Assembly (NCBI GenBank): GCA_017622815.1
Contig: JAGAQH010000020.1
Span: 1-64,000, forward strand
DNA length: 64,000 nt
Reading direction: 5' to 3'
Source of the DNA: Bacteroidaceae bacterium
Lineage (GTDB): Bacteria; Bacteroidota; Bacteroidia; Bacteroidales; Bacteroidaceae
Positions 49,252 through 58,241 of this stretch are shown in pieces (positions within the stretch are counted from its first letter, which is position 1; the number at the start of each line of letters is the position of its first letter). The notes under the pieces are model-generated. The model was not told the DNA's origin, ran no database searches, and worked only from the letters and a program-made list of their open reading frames with translations. A program made the position numbers and the translations under genes.

Positions 49252-49977
49252 ATGGGAAAACAAGTCATTGACTATATAAGGCAACCGGAAAGCCTGGACT
49301 CCCAATCGCTGGAGCACCTGCGCAGCATAGTAGACAAGTACCCGTACTACCATGCCGCACGCATTCTACTGCTCCGTACCCTGTACCAGATGCACGATCC
49401 TTCCTTCGACGAACAACTCCGCAAGGCCGCCATCTACGTACCGGCACGCCGTACACTGTTCCAGATGTTTCAGGCGCCCTCGCTGAAACCCGAATCACCG
49501 ACAAAACGAACAGCACGTGCCGAACACGCAGAAGAAGGTTCACAACGCACTGAGTCACTGATAGACTCCTTCCTGGATACCATACCCCAGCAGCATCACA
49601 ACACTCCCCGCATAGTGGATGCCACCGTGGATTACATGGCCTATCTCATGCAGATGGAAAGTGGTGCCGGCAACTCCAATACCCCAAGAATGGCCGGCCA
49701 GGACTATATCGACGACTTCCTCATAAAGAACGAAGGGCGCTTTGATCTGGAAGACCTGCCTGAAGAAGAGACGCCACATAACATTCCGGAAACCAAAAAC
49801 GACACCGGCACAGGCGTTCTCACCGAAGCAATGGCACGCATTTACATAAAACAAGGCAAATATGACAAGGCTATTGAAATTATTCGTCGCATTTCCTTGA
49901 AATATCCGAAAAAAAATCGTTACTTTGCAGACCAAATACGCTTTCTCGAGAAATTAATCATAAATCAACAATCGTAA
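49252..49977 (+). CDS. Tetratricopeptide-type protein upstream of secG
   Basis: 241 residues, no signal peptide. An N-terminal helical part (ESLDSQSLEHLRSIVDKYPY, a half-TPR-like unit) is followed by a disordered Ser/Thr/Glu-rich middle. A clear C-terminal TPR pair lies at about 185-235 (ARIYIKQGKYDKAIEIIRRI, then YFADQIRFLEKLI). It is a conserved Bacteroidales neighbour of secG with unknown function. Its stop is separated from the SecG start by a single base, so the two are translationally close. Confidence 0.85.
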   Translation: MGKQVIDYIRQPESLDSQSLEHLRSIVDKYPYYHAARILLLRTLYQMHDPSFDEQLRKAAIYVPARRTLFQMFQAPSLKPESPTKRTARAEHAEEGSQRTESLIDSFLDTIPQQHHNTPRIVDATVDYMAYLMQMESGAGNSNTPRMAGQDYIDDFLIKNEGRFDLEDLPEEETPHNIPETKNDTGTGVLTEAMARIYIKQGKYDKAIEIIRRISLKYPKKNRYFADQIRFLEKLIINQQS

Positions 49978-49978
49978 T

Positions 49979-50341
49979 ATGTACACAATTCTTGTAATTC
50001 TCATCATCCTTGCCAGCGTGCTAATGTGCTGCGTTGTCCTCATTCAGGAAAGCAAGGGAGGCGGTCTGGCCGCTGACTATGCCAGTGGCAACACCCTGCT
50101 GGGCGCACCCAAGACTACCGACATCATCCAGAAAATAACAGCAGGTCTGGCCATCGCAATGGTAGTACTCAGCATTATAACCACTGCATGCCTGCCCAAG
50201 GCAAAGGCAGTTGACAGCGTTCTGCAATTGGAGCAACCTGCCACAGCAGCCCCCGTATTGCCCTCAGTTCCCGCAACTGATGCCGCCAATACAAACGCAG
50301 ATCCCCTCCCCCTGCCTACTGATGCACCTGCTGCAAACTAA
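49979..50341 (+). CDS. secG: Preprotein translocase subunit SecG
   Basis: 120 residues with two TM helices (about 1-22 and 50-75). The conserved cytoplasmic turn ESKGGGLAADYASGNTLLGA lies between them. The C-terminal tail is Pro/Ala-rich (TAAPVLPSVPATDA) and likely disordered. SecG assists SecYE in protein export. YidC is encoded 3.6 kb downstream. Confidence 0.96.
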   Translation: MYTILVILIILASVLMCCVVLIQESKGGGLAADYASGNTLLGAPKTTDIIQKITAGLAIAMVVLSIITTACLPKAKAVDSVLQLEQPATAAPVLPSVPATDAANTNADPLPLPTDAPAAN

Positions 50342-50362
50342 CACGGCAACCATACACAGAAT

Positions 50363-51256
50363 ATGACAATCATAGCAGACAGTGGCTCCACTAAAACGGA
50401 GTGGATTGTCGGAGAACATGCCGATTTGTCTGTAATAACCAAGGGCATCAACCCTGTGCGAGATACCAAGGAAGAAATCCTGGACATCATCAGCACAGAG
50501 TTGATGCCCAAACTATTATCCACTCCCGCCAGACACCAACCAGACACCGCCATACGCCAATCAGACACCACTGAGATACACCAATCAGACATCACCGAGA
50601 TACACTTCTATGGAGCCGGATGCGTGCCCCCATTTTCACAAAGCGTAAAAGAAGTACTCGAAGATCTCTTCCCACAGGCTAAAGTACACGTACACAGCGA
50701 CCTCCTCGGTGCCGCGCGTGCCCTGTGTGGCAGGGAAGAAGGCATAGCATGCATCTTAGGGACAGGAAGCAACTCCTGCCTGTGCAAGGGAGGAGAAATA
50801 GTCAGCAACATTTCTCCATTAGGCTACATTTTAGGAGACGAAGGAAGCGGTGCCGTCCTCGGCCGCACACTACTCTCCGAAATGCTCAAAGGCAAACTGC
50901 AGAGCCTTTGGAATGACTTTACTCTGGAGTACGGCCTTACCATACCTGATATTATAAATAAGGTATACCGTCAGCCACAAGCCAACCGTTTCCTCGCATC
51001 ACTTGTCCCCTTCATCAAGAAGCACACAGACAAACCGTCCGTAAAGGACATGGTTGTAAACGAATTTACACATTTCCTTGAAAGGAACGTCATCCCCTAC
51101 GGCAGACCCGACCTACCGGTCAATTTTGTCGGCGGTGTGGCAAACGCCTTTCCCGACGAAATCCATGCCGCGTGCACTTTCTGCGGCCTCAAAGTCGGCA
51201 AAATAACAGCCCGCCCAGCCGAAGAAATACGCAAATACCACTTTTATGTTATTTAA
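50363..51256 (+). CDS. BadF/BadG-type ATPase, N-acetylglucosamine-kinase-like
   Basis: 297 residues. The ASKHA fold is marked by the phosphate-1 loop IIADSGSTKTEW (3-14), the second loop ILGTGSNSCL, and GYILGDEGSGAVLG. It resembles small N-acetylglucosamine-kinase-like proteins found next to secG in Bacteroidales, so an amino-sugar kinase is likely. Residues about 57-78 form an insertion of two imperfect 24-base repeats (HQPDTAIRQSDTTEIHQSDI) between the first domain helices, not found in typical members. It is 21 bp after secG. Confidence 0.85.
   Translation: MTIIADSGSTKTEWIVGEHADLSVITKGINPVRDTKEEILDIISTELMPKLLSTPARHQPDTAIRQSDTTEIHQSDITEIHFYGAGCVPPFSQSVKEVLEDLFPQAKVHVHSDLLGAARALCGREEGIACILGTGSNSCLCKGGEIVSNISPLGYILGDEGSGAVLGRTLLSEMLKGKLQSLWNDFTLEYGLTIPDIINKVYRQPQANRFLASLVPFIKKHTDKPSVKDMVVNEFTHFLERNVIPYGRPDLPVNFVGGVANAFPDEIHAACTFCGLKVGKITARPAEEIRKYHFYVI
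50530..50605 (+). repeat. In-frame 24-bp repeat within the BadF-type kinase gene
   Basis: CCAATCAGACACCACTGAGA and CCAATCAGACATCACCGAGA, each followed by TACAC, plus a degenerate third unit. The period is 24 bases (eight codons), so the reading frame is preserved. Confidence 0.7.
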
Positions 51257-51268
51257 CACATATAAATA

Positions 51269-51300
51269 TTTGGTAAGTAATGATTTTATCACTACCTTTG
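51269..51300 (+). promoter_or_regulatory. Consensus promoter without a downstream gene
   Basis: TTTG (51269-51272), 20 bp, TACCTTTG (51293-51300), an exact match to the phylum consensus. The predicted start near 51306 is followed by a terminator at 51359 and no open frame of note. Confidence 0.8.
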
Positions 51301-51305
51301 CGTCA

Positions 51306-51396
51306 GTTATCCTGAAAACAATCTTTTTACCTTAAACAAACTAATACCTAAAGGATGGTATAGGGGCGCTGGGAAGCGGCCCTATATTTTTTGTAT
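51306..51396 (+). ncRNA. Candidate small RNA (~90 nt)
   Basis: It is bounded by the promoter at 51269-51300 and the intrinsic terminator at 51359-51393. The 5' part is AU-rich and unstructured (CTTTTTACCTTAAACAAACT), a plausible pairing region. No family is recognised. It could also be a leader whose gene has been lost. Confidence 0.5.
51359..51393 (+). terminator. Intrinsic terminator of the candidate small RNA
   Basis: TATAGGGGCGCT (51359-51370) and AGCGGCCCTATA (51375-51386) pair except for one G-G mismatch around a GGGA tetraloop, followed by TTTTTT. Confidence 0.88.
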
Positions 51397-51439
51397 TGTC
51401 CCATGCCCCAAAGTCTGGAGCAACAGAGCCTAAGACAAC

Positions 51440-51690
51440 GTGTCTGCGGAAATTTAGAGGAGCCTTACGATGATAGTTAGGGTTAGCAGAAGAAAGTATG
51501 ACATCTGCCATGAATGTCTGGTGCGGCGGGAGACAGCATAGACACCTACCATGAAAGAGAGGGTAACAGGAGACTACATGTACATCTGAAATGGATGCTG
51601 GGGCACCATAGAGGTACATGTATATCTGCAATGAGTGTTTGGGTACTGGAGAACCTACATGTACATCTACGATGAAAGTTGAGATTTCAA
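51440..51690. repeat. Degenerate ~40-bp tandem repeats
   Basis: About six diverged units of the form CTACATGTACATCTGAAATG followed by a G-rich half. Clear unit starts are at 51575, 51615 and 51656 (period 40-41). Earlier units are more decayed. No gene is seen in 51397-51859. Confidence 0.55.
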
Positions 51691-51859
51691 AAGCGCAGGT
51701 TTACCTACAGCATAAGGAATGAGTTGTTGTTGGCCCTATGGATTAAGGTTTTCTTCCTGAAAAGCAAGGTACCAGACAAAAGACTTATCATAGTGCCAAT
51801 AGCAGGCATGATAATCTATTCGTGGTGTATAATAGTGGCAAGGGAGCCTGTTGCGCATA

Positions 51860-52504
51860 TCAGTCTTGCGACAAACTCTCGTTTACCTCTCCTATATATT
51901 GCAACAAGTCCTCACGTCCCTGGCGAGTTTCACTACTGGTAACAAAGTATGGAGGCAACTCTTCCCATTGCTTGGACAACTCCTTGAGATAATGTTTGAC
52001 ATTACCGCCAAGGCGCCCTTTGCTGACCTTGTCGGCCTTAGTGAAGACTATAGCGAAGGGGACACCATTCTCGCCTAACCACTCTATGAATTCGAGGTCT
52101 ATCCTTTGGGGTTCGTGACGCACGTCTATGAGCAGGAAGAGCAATGTCATCTGTTCACGCTCAAGAATGTACGAACTTATCATGTGCTCAAAACCCTCTT
52201 GGTCCTTCTTGCTACGCTTGGCATAGCCATATCCTGGAAGATCGACCAAGTACCATGGTCTGTCGGCCAATGCCGAAGGCATCTTACCTTCTGGAGCCTT
52301 GTTGATAATAAAGTGGTTGATTAGTATTGTCTTTCCCGGTGTAGCAGACGTTTTGGCCAGTTTATTGTTGTCGGCAAGCATGTTTATAAGCGAACTCTTT
52401 CCCACATTGCTCCTGCCGATAAAAGCATATTCGGGATATCCAGCCTGTGGACATTGGTCTGTGCGGGCGCTGGAGATAAGGTATTCTGCTGTCTTTATTA
52501 TCAT
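51860..52504 (-). CDS. engB: Ribosome-biogenesis GTPase EngB (YihA/YsxC)
   Basis: 214 residues, normal size. It has the P-loop GRSNVGKSS (30-38), switch [20 protein letters not shown] in the G3 region (88-98), and TKAD (G4), with TSSETRQG near the end as G5. It acts in 50S subunit assembly. The frame opens at 52519, but AAAGGAAG before the ATG at 52504 fits better and avoids overlap with the upstream DUF3078 gene, which ends 8 bp before. Both genes are probably one operon. Confidence 0.96.
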   Translation of the reverse strand: MIIKTAEYLISSARTDQCPQAGYPEYAFIGRSNVGKSSLINMLADNNKLAKTSATPGKTILINHFIINKAPEGKMPSALADRPWYLVDLPGYGYAKRSKKDQEGFEHMISSYILEREQMTLLFLLIDVRHEPQRIDLEFIEWLGENGVPFAIVFTKADKVSKGRLGGNVKHYLKELSKQWEELPPYFVTSSETRQGREDLLQYIGEVNESLSQD

Positions 52505-52512
52505 CGCTTCCT

Positions 52513-53847
52513 TTACCAATTATATGTAAATCCAACAGAAAGCATCTCCTTCATCATGAAATAACTTCCGTCTTCGCTTCTGTATCTGGCACTGCTGTCG
52601 TCAAATTTAGGATACACGAACAATCTGGCAGACAAGTACTTGTTTATCGTCAAATTAAATGTATTCTCCCATTCGATATTCGTGTAATTAAAGTTGCTGA
52701 TCCAATACATCCTGGCATTCCATGACAGGTTCTTCAAAATCTGCCAGTATGCATTTACCGTGACACTTGGACCAAAATTATGGTATGCATGGTGTCCAGC
52801 CTCGATACCATGCTTGGTTGCGAGGTCTATATTGCTGACATAACGCATATTGTAAGAACATGGAGCAAGATACACATTACCACGGAACTTGTTGTTCTTG
52901 GTGGCGAACTTGTAGTCGAGACCCACAGATACCGTAAGGTTCAATGGTGAGAGGAAGTTTGTACGTATGTTGTCCGAATTTGCCTCGTACAAAGGAACCA
53001 ACTGTGTATAGGCCTGAACCTGTGTGGTATAGTAGAGGGTCTTGTATGCCTTATAGCCAAGTTTGGTTGTCAAGCGAAGAAGGTTGTCCGTCGGCTTCAA
53101 GGAATGTCGTGTTTCGGACTTGCCTGTTGTCTGGAATCCGAGTCTTGCCTCCAGTTTGTTTTCCCATTGGATGTTCTGTTTGTTATCGTAATTGGCATTC
53201 AGTGTCAGGAGGCTGAGGAATGAATAATAGTTTTCACCGCCTTGATACCAGTTGTCGGAAAAATAGTTTTGGCTGAATTGCAGAGAGCCATCACCATACA
53301 ACTTCCAGAAATTAGGCTTACGCGTTACCAGTTCCACCCCCTCGTCCATATCGGGTCCCAAATCCACATTGACCACCTTGTCGGTAAGTTTTGTTTCTGT
53401 TGTCAAAGAACCGTGTACATCATCACGCAATGTTCCAGCCTTTTCCACCTGGTCGTCAGTTTGGACTATAAAGGAAGGATTGTTCACATACATGTTTGCA
53501 AAAGCATCGTTGACCATATACATACGCAACAGATGTGGGTCGGCATAAATGTCTGTATCCTCCACCCTAAATTGCTGAAGCACCGAAGATGAATAAAATG
53601 TCGGGGGCAATACCATACGAAGGCTGTACGCGTCGACAGTCTTCTCGTGAGAGGGATGTTCCGCCTCGGCCTTATGCTGCATTGCCAGTCTTGCCAAAGA
53701 CTTTCCGTAGACATCAGCAACAGAGTCCACACGATACCTCCATACTACCTTTTTGCTAAGTTCCGTACTGTCATCTCTGACTACGGCAAACGACGTTAAC
53801 GAAGCAAGCAGGAAAAAAGTAAATATAATATATCTGCACATAATCAT
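52513..53847 (-). CDS. DUF3078 outer-membrane-type beta-barrel protein
   Basis: About 444 residues with an N-terminal signal ([20 protein letters not shown]). The mature N-terminal ~130 residues are soluble-looking. The rest consists of amphipathic strands containing the DUF3078 hallmarks [20 protein letters not shown] and [13 protein letters not shown], ending [11 protein letters not shown] porin-like or transport role is assumed. An alternative GTG start at 53865 coincides with the -7 box, so I start at ATG 53847 (53841 is also possible). It is divergent from yidC. Confidence 0.9.
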   Translation of the reverse strand: MIMCRYIIFTFFLLASLTSFAVVRDDSTELSKKVVWRYRVDSVADVYGKSLARLAMQHKAEAEHPSHEKTVDAYSLRMVLPPTFYSSSVLQQFRVEDTDIYADPHLLRMYMVNDAFANMYVNNPSFIVQTDDQVEKAGTLRDDVHGSLTTETKLTDKVVNVDLGPDMDEGVELVTRKPNFWKLYGDGSLQFSQNYFSDNWYQGGENYYSFLSLLTLNANYDNKQNIQWENKLEARLGFQTTGKSETRHSLKPTDNLLRLTTKLGYKAYKTLYYTTQVQAYTQLVPLYEANSDNIRTNFLSPLNLTVSVGLDYKFATKNNKFRGNVYLAPCSYNMRYVSNIDLATKHGIEAGHHAYHNFGPSVTVNAYWQILKNLSWNARMYWISNFNYTNIEWENTFNLTINKYLSARLFVYPKFDDSSARYRSEDGSYFMMKEMLSVGFTYNW

Positions 53848-53864
53848 AATAAACACGAATGGCA

Positions 53865-53872
53865 CAAAGATA
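53865..53872 (-). promoter_or_regulatory. -7 box (TATCTTTG) of the DUF3078-engB operon
   Basis: TATCTTTG on the - strand, 17 bases before the chosen ATG. No TTTG is found 20 bp upstream. Confidence 0.6.
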
Positions 53873-53922
53873 CGACTTTATTTTAACATTACTTATATAA
53901 TGGCAATTTAAAAGATGTTTTG

Positions 53923-53954
53923 TTTGCATTTCCCCGTGCTTATTCGTAACTTTG
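53923..53954 (+). promoter_or_regulatory. yidC promoter
   Basis: TTTG (53923-53926), 20 bp, TAACTTTG (53947-53954), a full consensus match. The predicted start is near 53960, 28 bases before the ATG. Confidence 0.85.
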
Positions 53955-53987
53955 CACGCGTTTTACGTGAAATTTAAACAATAACTT

Positions 53988-55847
53988 ATGGATAAGAACA
54001 CTATTACGGGCTTTGTGCTCATTGCCTTGGTGATGATTGGTTTCTGGCAGTACAGCCAGCCTTCCGAGGAGGAAATCGCCCAGATGAAGGAGATTGCACG
54101 CCAGGACAGCATCGTGCAGGCAAAGCAGGCACTGGAAGCCCAAAAGGCAGAGGAACAGAAGACTCTGGAACTGGCCATGAAGGCTCAGGACAGCACTTCG
54201 CTTTTCTTTGAGGCACGCAACGTGCAGGGCGAGGAGGTGAACCTGAACAACGGTCTTGTGAACCTTACGCTGAACACCCGTGGCGGCAGCATACAGAGTG
54301 CAAGCCTCACACAGTACAAGAACCAGCAGAAGGAGGATGTAATGCTTCTGCGCAAGGGACTTAACAGCCTCAGTTACACGCTGACAGGCAAGGAAGACAA
54401 CATCGACACTCGCGACTACACCTTCCAGGCCATCAACAAGACGGACAGCACCGTTACCATGCGTCTGGGCAACGAGGCCTCACATCTGGACATCAACTAC
54501 CACCTGGTGGCAAACAGTTATCTGGTGAAGATAAGCATGCAGGCTACAGGCATGGGCAGTGTCCTGCATCCCGGCACCCAGAGCATGAGCATCAACTGGC
54601 AGGATGTGGCCGCCCAGCAGGAAAAGGGTTTCGACTTCGAACAGCAGTATTCTTCCCTGACCTACAAGGAGAAGAACGGCGACACCGACAAACTGTCTGA
54701 GACTGGCGAGGAGAACGAAACCATGGAGATGCCTCTCGAATGGATTGCCTTCAAGAACCAGTTCTTCAGTTGCGTGCTCATTGCCCCCGACCAGTTCGAC
54801 GGAGCGGTGCTGAAGAGTTCGCCCTGTCAGGAGAAGTCCGGTGACCTGAAGAAATATGCCGCACACATGAATTGCGCCTTTGACCCCAGCGGCGTGCAGA
54901 GTACAGACCTGAACCTCTACCTTGGTCCCAACGACTTCCACCTGCTGAAGGAACACGACGACCTCGTAGCATCTGGTAAGGACCTTGAACTGGAGAACCT
55001 CGTATACCTTGGCTGGCCTCTGTTCCGCATCATCAACCGTTGGATCATTCTGCCCCTGTTCGACTTCCTTTCCGGTTTCGGCATGAACATGGGCATCGTA
55101 CTGCTCCTGCTCACCATCATCGTGAAGATATTTGTCTACCCCACCACCAAGAAGAGTTATCTGAGCAGTGCCCGCATGCGAGTCCTCAAGCCTCAGGTGG
55201 ATGCACTGAACGCCAAGTATCCCAAGCCCGAGGATGCCATGAAGAAGCAGGCAGAGATGATGCAGTTGTATAGAGAATACGGCGTAAGCCCCATGGGCGG
55301 ATGCCTGCCCATGCTTATACAGATGCCCATCTGGATTGCATTGTTCAACTTCGTGCCCAACGCCATTGCCCTGCGCGGCGAGAAGTTCCTTTGGGCTGAC
55401 GACCTGTCTGCCTACGACGAACTGCTCAGTTGGGATGCCGACCTGTGGCTCATTGGCGACCACCTGAGTATCTTCTGCCTGCTCTTCTGTGCCACCAACA
55501 TCATCAACACATGGATCTCCATGCGTCAGCAGAAGGACCAGATGTCCAGCGAACAGGCCCAGCAGATGAAGATGATGCAGTACATGATGTACATCATGCC
55601 ACTGATGTTCTTCTTCATGTTCAACAACTACTCCAGCGGCCTTTGCTACTACTACTTCCTGTCTGGTCTTACCAGCATCCTCATCATGTGGTACCTGCGC
55701 AAGACTACCGACGACAAGAAACTTCTTGCCAAGTTGGAAGAGTACCGTGCCAAGCACAAGAACGATCCCAAGAAGACCGGTGGCATGGTAGCACGTCTGG
55801 AGGCTCTGCAAAAGCAGATGGAGGAGCAGCAGAAGAACAGGAAGTAA
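53988..55847 (+). CDS. yidC: Membrane protein insertase YidC
   Basis: 619 residues, full length for the Gram-negative type. TM1 lies at about 4-23 and is followed by a large periplasmic beta-sandwich domain to about 335. The conserved insertase core starts with LGWPLFRIINRWIILPLFDF near 343-362. Arg396 (in KKSYLSSARM) is the hydrophilic-groove arginine. Later TM segments include GGCLPMLIQMPIWIALFNFV and MPLMFFFMFNNYSSGLCYYY, with a basic C-terminal tail (KQMEEQQKNRK). It inserts and folds inner-membrane proteins with or without SecYEG. Confidence 0.97.
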   Translation: MDKNTITGFVLIALVMIGFWQYSQPSEEEIAQMKEIARQDSIVQAKQALEAQKAEEQKTLELAMKAQDSTSLFFEARNVQGEEVNLNNGLVNLTLNTRGGSIQSASLTQYKNQQKEDVMLLRKGLNSLSYTLTGKEDNIDTRDYTFQAINKTDSTVTMRLGNEASHLDINYHLVANSYLVKISMQATGMGSVLHPGTQSMSINWQDVAAQQEKGFDFEQQYSSLTYKEKNGDTDKLSETGEENETMEMPLEWIAFKNQFFSCVLIAPDQFDGAVLKSSPCQEKSGDLKKYAAHMNCAFDPSGVQSTDLNLYLGPNDFHLLKEHDDLVASGKDLELENLVYLGWPLFRIINRWIILPLFDFLSGFGMNMGIVLLLLTIIVKIFVYPTTKKSYLSSARMRVLKPQVDALNAKYPKPEDAMKKQAEMMQLYREYGVSPMGGCLPMLIQMPIWIALFNFVPNAIALRGEKFLWADDLSAYDELLSWDADLWLIGDHLSIFCLLFCATNIINTWISMRQQKDQMSSEQAQQMKMMQYMMYIMPLMFFFMFNNYSSGLCYYYFLSGLTSILIMWYLRKTTDDKKLLAKLEEYRAKHKNDPKKTGGMVARLEALQKQMEEQQKNRK

Positions 55848-55999
55848 GCCCTATATATATAATAAGGTATAGGACTGACGTCAGAAACTACCGCACACAC
55901 GCGTTTGGAAATCTGGAATTAGAGTATCAAGCCCTCGGACTTCTTCCTCTGGTTCCCGATTTCTGCTTATAAAAGCACCTAACCAAGCAAACCAACAAT

Positions 56000-58183
56000 A
56001 TGAACAAACTATTAACCCTTTCCCTTATGTCGCTCTCACTTGTGGCATGCACACCATCGGCAGAGAACACCTCGGATACCGCCGGCATAGGCCGAACCAC
56101 CGAGTTTGCCGATTCTTCACACCAGTTCACCCCCGAGGTAATGTGGCAGATGGGCCGCATAGGAGGCTATCACCTGTCACCCGAAGCCCAGAAGTCCGTC
56201 TACGGAGTAACATACTATAGCGTGGAGAAGAACCGCAGCCGTTCCGTCATCTATGCCTCCACACCCTCGGCAGATAGCGAACCGGCATTGCTGACATCGT
56301 CTTCTGCCTCCGAGTATGCCCCCTCCTTCCTTCCCGGCACCGACAAGATTGTATTCCTTGCCCCCGAGGAAAACGGTTCCGGCGCAATGCAGATATGGAG
56401 CATGAATGCCGACGGCACAGGCCGCAAGCAGGTTTCCTTCGAAGCCGAAGGCGTGGACGACTATCTGTTCTCGCCCTGCGGCAACAAGGTCATCCTCATA
56501 AAGGGTGTGGCTCACGAAGCAAGCATCCAGAAGAACGACGAGGACCTTGCCCTGTCCACAGGCATTGTGGCCAACGACCTGATGTACAAGCATTGGGACC
56601 ATTACACCAAGTCTGCCCCCCACCCCTTCGTGGCCGATTTCGACGGCAACAAGGTAAGCGGAGCCAAGGACCTTCTGGAGGGCGAGCCATACGAAAGCCC
56701 CATGCTCCCCTTCGGCGGTGCCGAACAACTGGCATGGAGCCCCGACGGCAAGCAGATTGCCTACACATGCCGCAAACTCTCAGGCATAGACTATGCCATC
56801 AGTACAGATAGCGACATCTTCCTCTACGACATAGAGAGCGGAGAGACAAAGAACCTCTGCAAGCCTGAGGGATACGTACGCCCGGCTTGCGACCCCACAC
56901 GCTCGCTCAAGAATCAGGCCGTAAACCAGTTCCAGGAGGACGTGAATGCCGGTTACGACCAGAATCCCCAGTTCTCTCCCGACGGCAAATACATAGCATG
57001 GAGCAGCATGGAGCGCGACGGATACGAGAGCGACCGCACGCGCCTTTGCATCTACGAGTTTGCCACCGGCAAGAAGACATACGTAAGCGAGAGTTTTGAG
57101 AGCGGTGTCAACGAGTTTGCATGGGCAAGCGACAACAACACCCTGTACTTCTCTGGCGTTTGGCATGGCAAGACCAACCTCTATGCCACCACCCTTTCAG
57201 GCGAGGTAAGGCAGATTACCGACGAAGTGGCCGACTATGTCCTGCTTGGCGTTCATCCCCAGGGAGACAAACTCCTGGCCAAGCGTCACTCCATGAGCCG
57301 TGCCGACGAGGTGTTCTTCGTAAACATTGCGGACGGCAAGACCGAGCAGATTACCAGGGAGAACGAACCCTTCTATGCCCACTTCCAGTTCGGCGAGGTT
57401 CGCGAGCGCTGGATAAAGACCACCGACAACAAGGACATGCTGGCATGGGTAATACTGCCCCCCAACTTCGACGAGACGAAGAAATACCCCACCCTGCTCT
57501 TCTGCGAGGGCGGCCCCCAGTCGCCCGTAAGCCAGTTCTGGAGTTTCCGCTGGAACTTCCAGGTGATGGCTTCTCAGGGCTATGTGGTCATCGCCCCCAA
57601 CCGCCGAGGCCTGCCCGGCTTTGGCATGGAGTGGCTTGAGCAAATCTCCGGCGACTACTCCGGCCAGTGCATGAAGGACTACCTTTCTGCCATAGACGAC
57701 ATTGCCAAGGAACCCTGGGTGGATGCCGACAGACTTGGTGCCGTGGGTGCAAGTTTCGGAGGATACAGCGTTTACTGGCTTGCCGGCAACCACGAGAAGC
57801 GTTTCAAGGCATTCATCGCACACGACGGTATCTTCAACACCCAGCAGCAGTATGTGGAAACGGAGGAAATGTGGTTCCCCAACTGGGACATGGGTCAGGC
57901 TCCCTGGTACAAGGACGCACAGGGCAAGCGTGCCAAGGTATTCGAGACCTCTCCCCATCTCTACGTCGACCGCTGGGACACCCCCATCCTCTGCATCCAC
58001 GGACAGAAGGACTTCCGCATAGAGTACACCCAGGCAGAAAGTGCCTTCACCGCCGCACGCACACGTGGCATACCTGCCCAGTTGCTCCTCTTCCCCGACG
58101 AGAACCACTGGGTACTGAAACCCCAGAACGGCATCCTCTGGCAGCGCACCTTCTTCCGCTGGCTGGACAAGTGGCTGAAATAA
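56000..58183 (+). CDS. S9 family peptidase (DPP-IV/prolyl oligopeptidase type) lipoprotein
   Basis: 727 residues. The lipoprotein signal MNKLLTLSLMSLSLVACTPS has the lipid site Cys17. The N-terminal beta-propeller covers about 45-430 and the C-terminal alpha/beta hydrolase about 450-727. The catalytic residues are Ser585 in GASFGGYS, Asp671 in HGQKDFRIEY and His703 in ENHW. It cleaves peptides, probably releasing di- or tripeptides from the N-terminus at the periplasmic face. An MFS transporter follows 58 bp downstream in the same direction, so a peptide-use pair is plausible. Confidence 0.93.
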   Translation: MNKLLTLSLMSLSLVACTPSAENTSDTAGIGRTTEFADSSHQFTPEVMWQMGRIGGYHLSPEAQKSVYGVTYYSVEKNRSRSVIYASTPSADSEPALLTSSSASEYAPSFLPGTDKIVFLAPEENGSGAMQIWSMNADGTGRKQVSFEAEGVDDYLFSPCGNKVILIKGVAHEASIQKNDEDLALSTGIVANDLMYKHWDHYTKSAPHPFVADFDGNKVSGAKDLLEGEPYESPMLPFGGAEQLAWSPDGKQIAYTCRKLSGIDYAISTDSDIFLYDIESGETKNLCKPEGYVRPACDPTRSLKNQAVNQFQEDVNAGYDQNPQFSPDGKYIAWSSMERDGYESDRTRLCIYEFATGKKTYVSESFESGVNEFAWASDNNTLYFSGVWHGKTNLYATTLSGEVRQITDEVADYVLLGVHPQGDKLLAKRHSMSRADEVFFVNIADGKTEQITRENEPFYAHFQFGEVRERWIKTTDNKDMLAWVILPPNFDETKKYPTLLFCEGGPQSPVSQFWSFRWNFQVMASQGYVVIAPNRRGLPGFGMEWLEQISGDYSGQCMKDYLSAIDDIAKEPWVDADRLGAVGASFGGYSVYWLAGNHEKRFKAFIAHDGIFNTQQQYVETEEMWFPNWDMGQAPWYKDAQGKRAKVFETSPHLYVDRWDTPILCIHGQKDFRIEYTQAESAFTAARTRGIPAQLLLFPDENHWVLKPQNGILWQRTFFRWLDKWLK

Positions 58184-58190
58184 CCCCCTC

Positions 58191-58217
58191 CTTAAAGACC
58201 TTAAAGACCTTAAAGAC
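58191..58217. repeat. 9-bp direct repeat (CTTAAAGAC) between peptidase and MFS genes
   Basis: Three perfect direct units CTTAAAGAC in the 58-bp spacer. Similar short tracts (CTAAAGACC) occur at 35785. Confidence 0.8.
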
Positions 58218-58241
58218 TTCAAATACTAAATTCTCAAATAA

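Noticed and set aside
54480..55811. 443-codon antisense frame over yidC
   Set aside because: It is a shadow with no family pattern, while yidC has a consensus promoter and all expected segments.
55848..55870. Recurring TATATATATAATAAGGTATA-like motif near several gene ends and starts
   Set aside because: It is low-complexity AT sequence found before pyrK, before permease 3 and after yidC, with no consistent position. I could not argue for a defined element.
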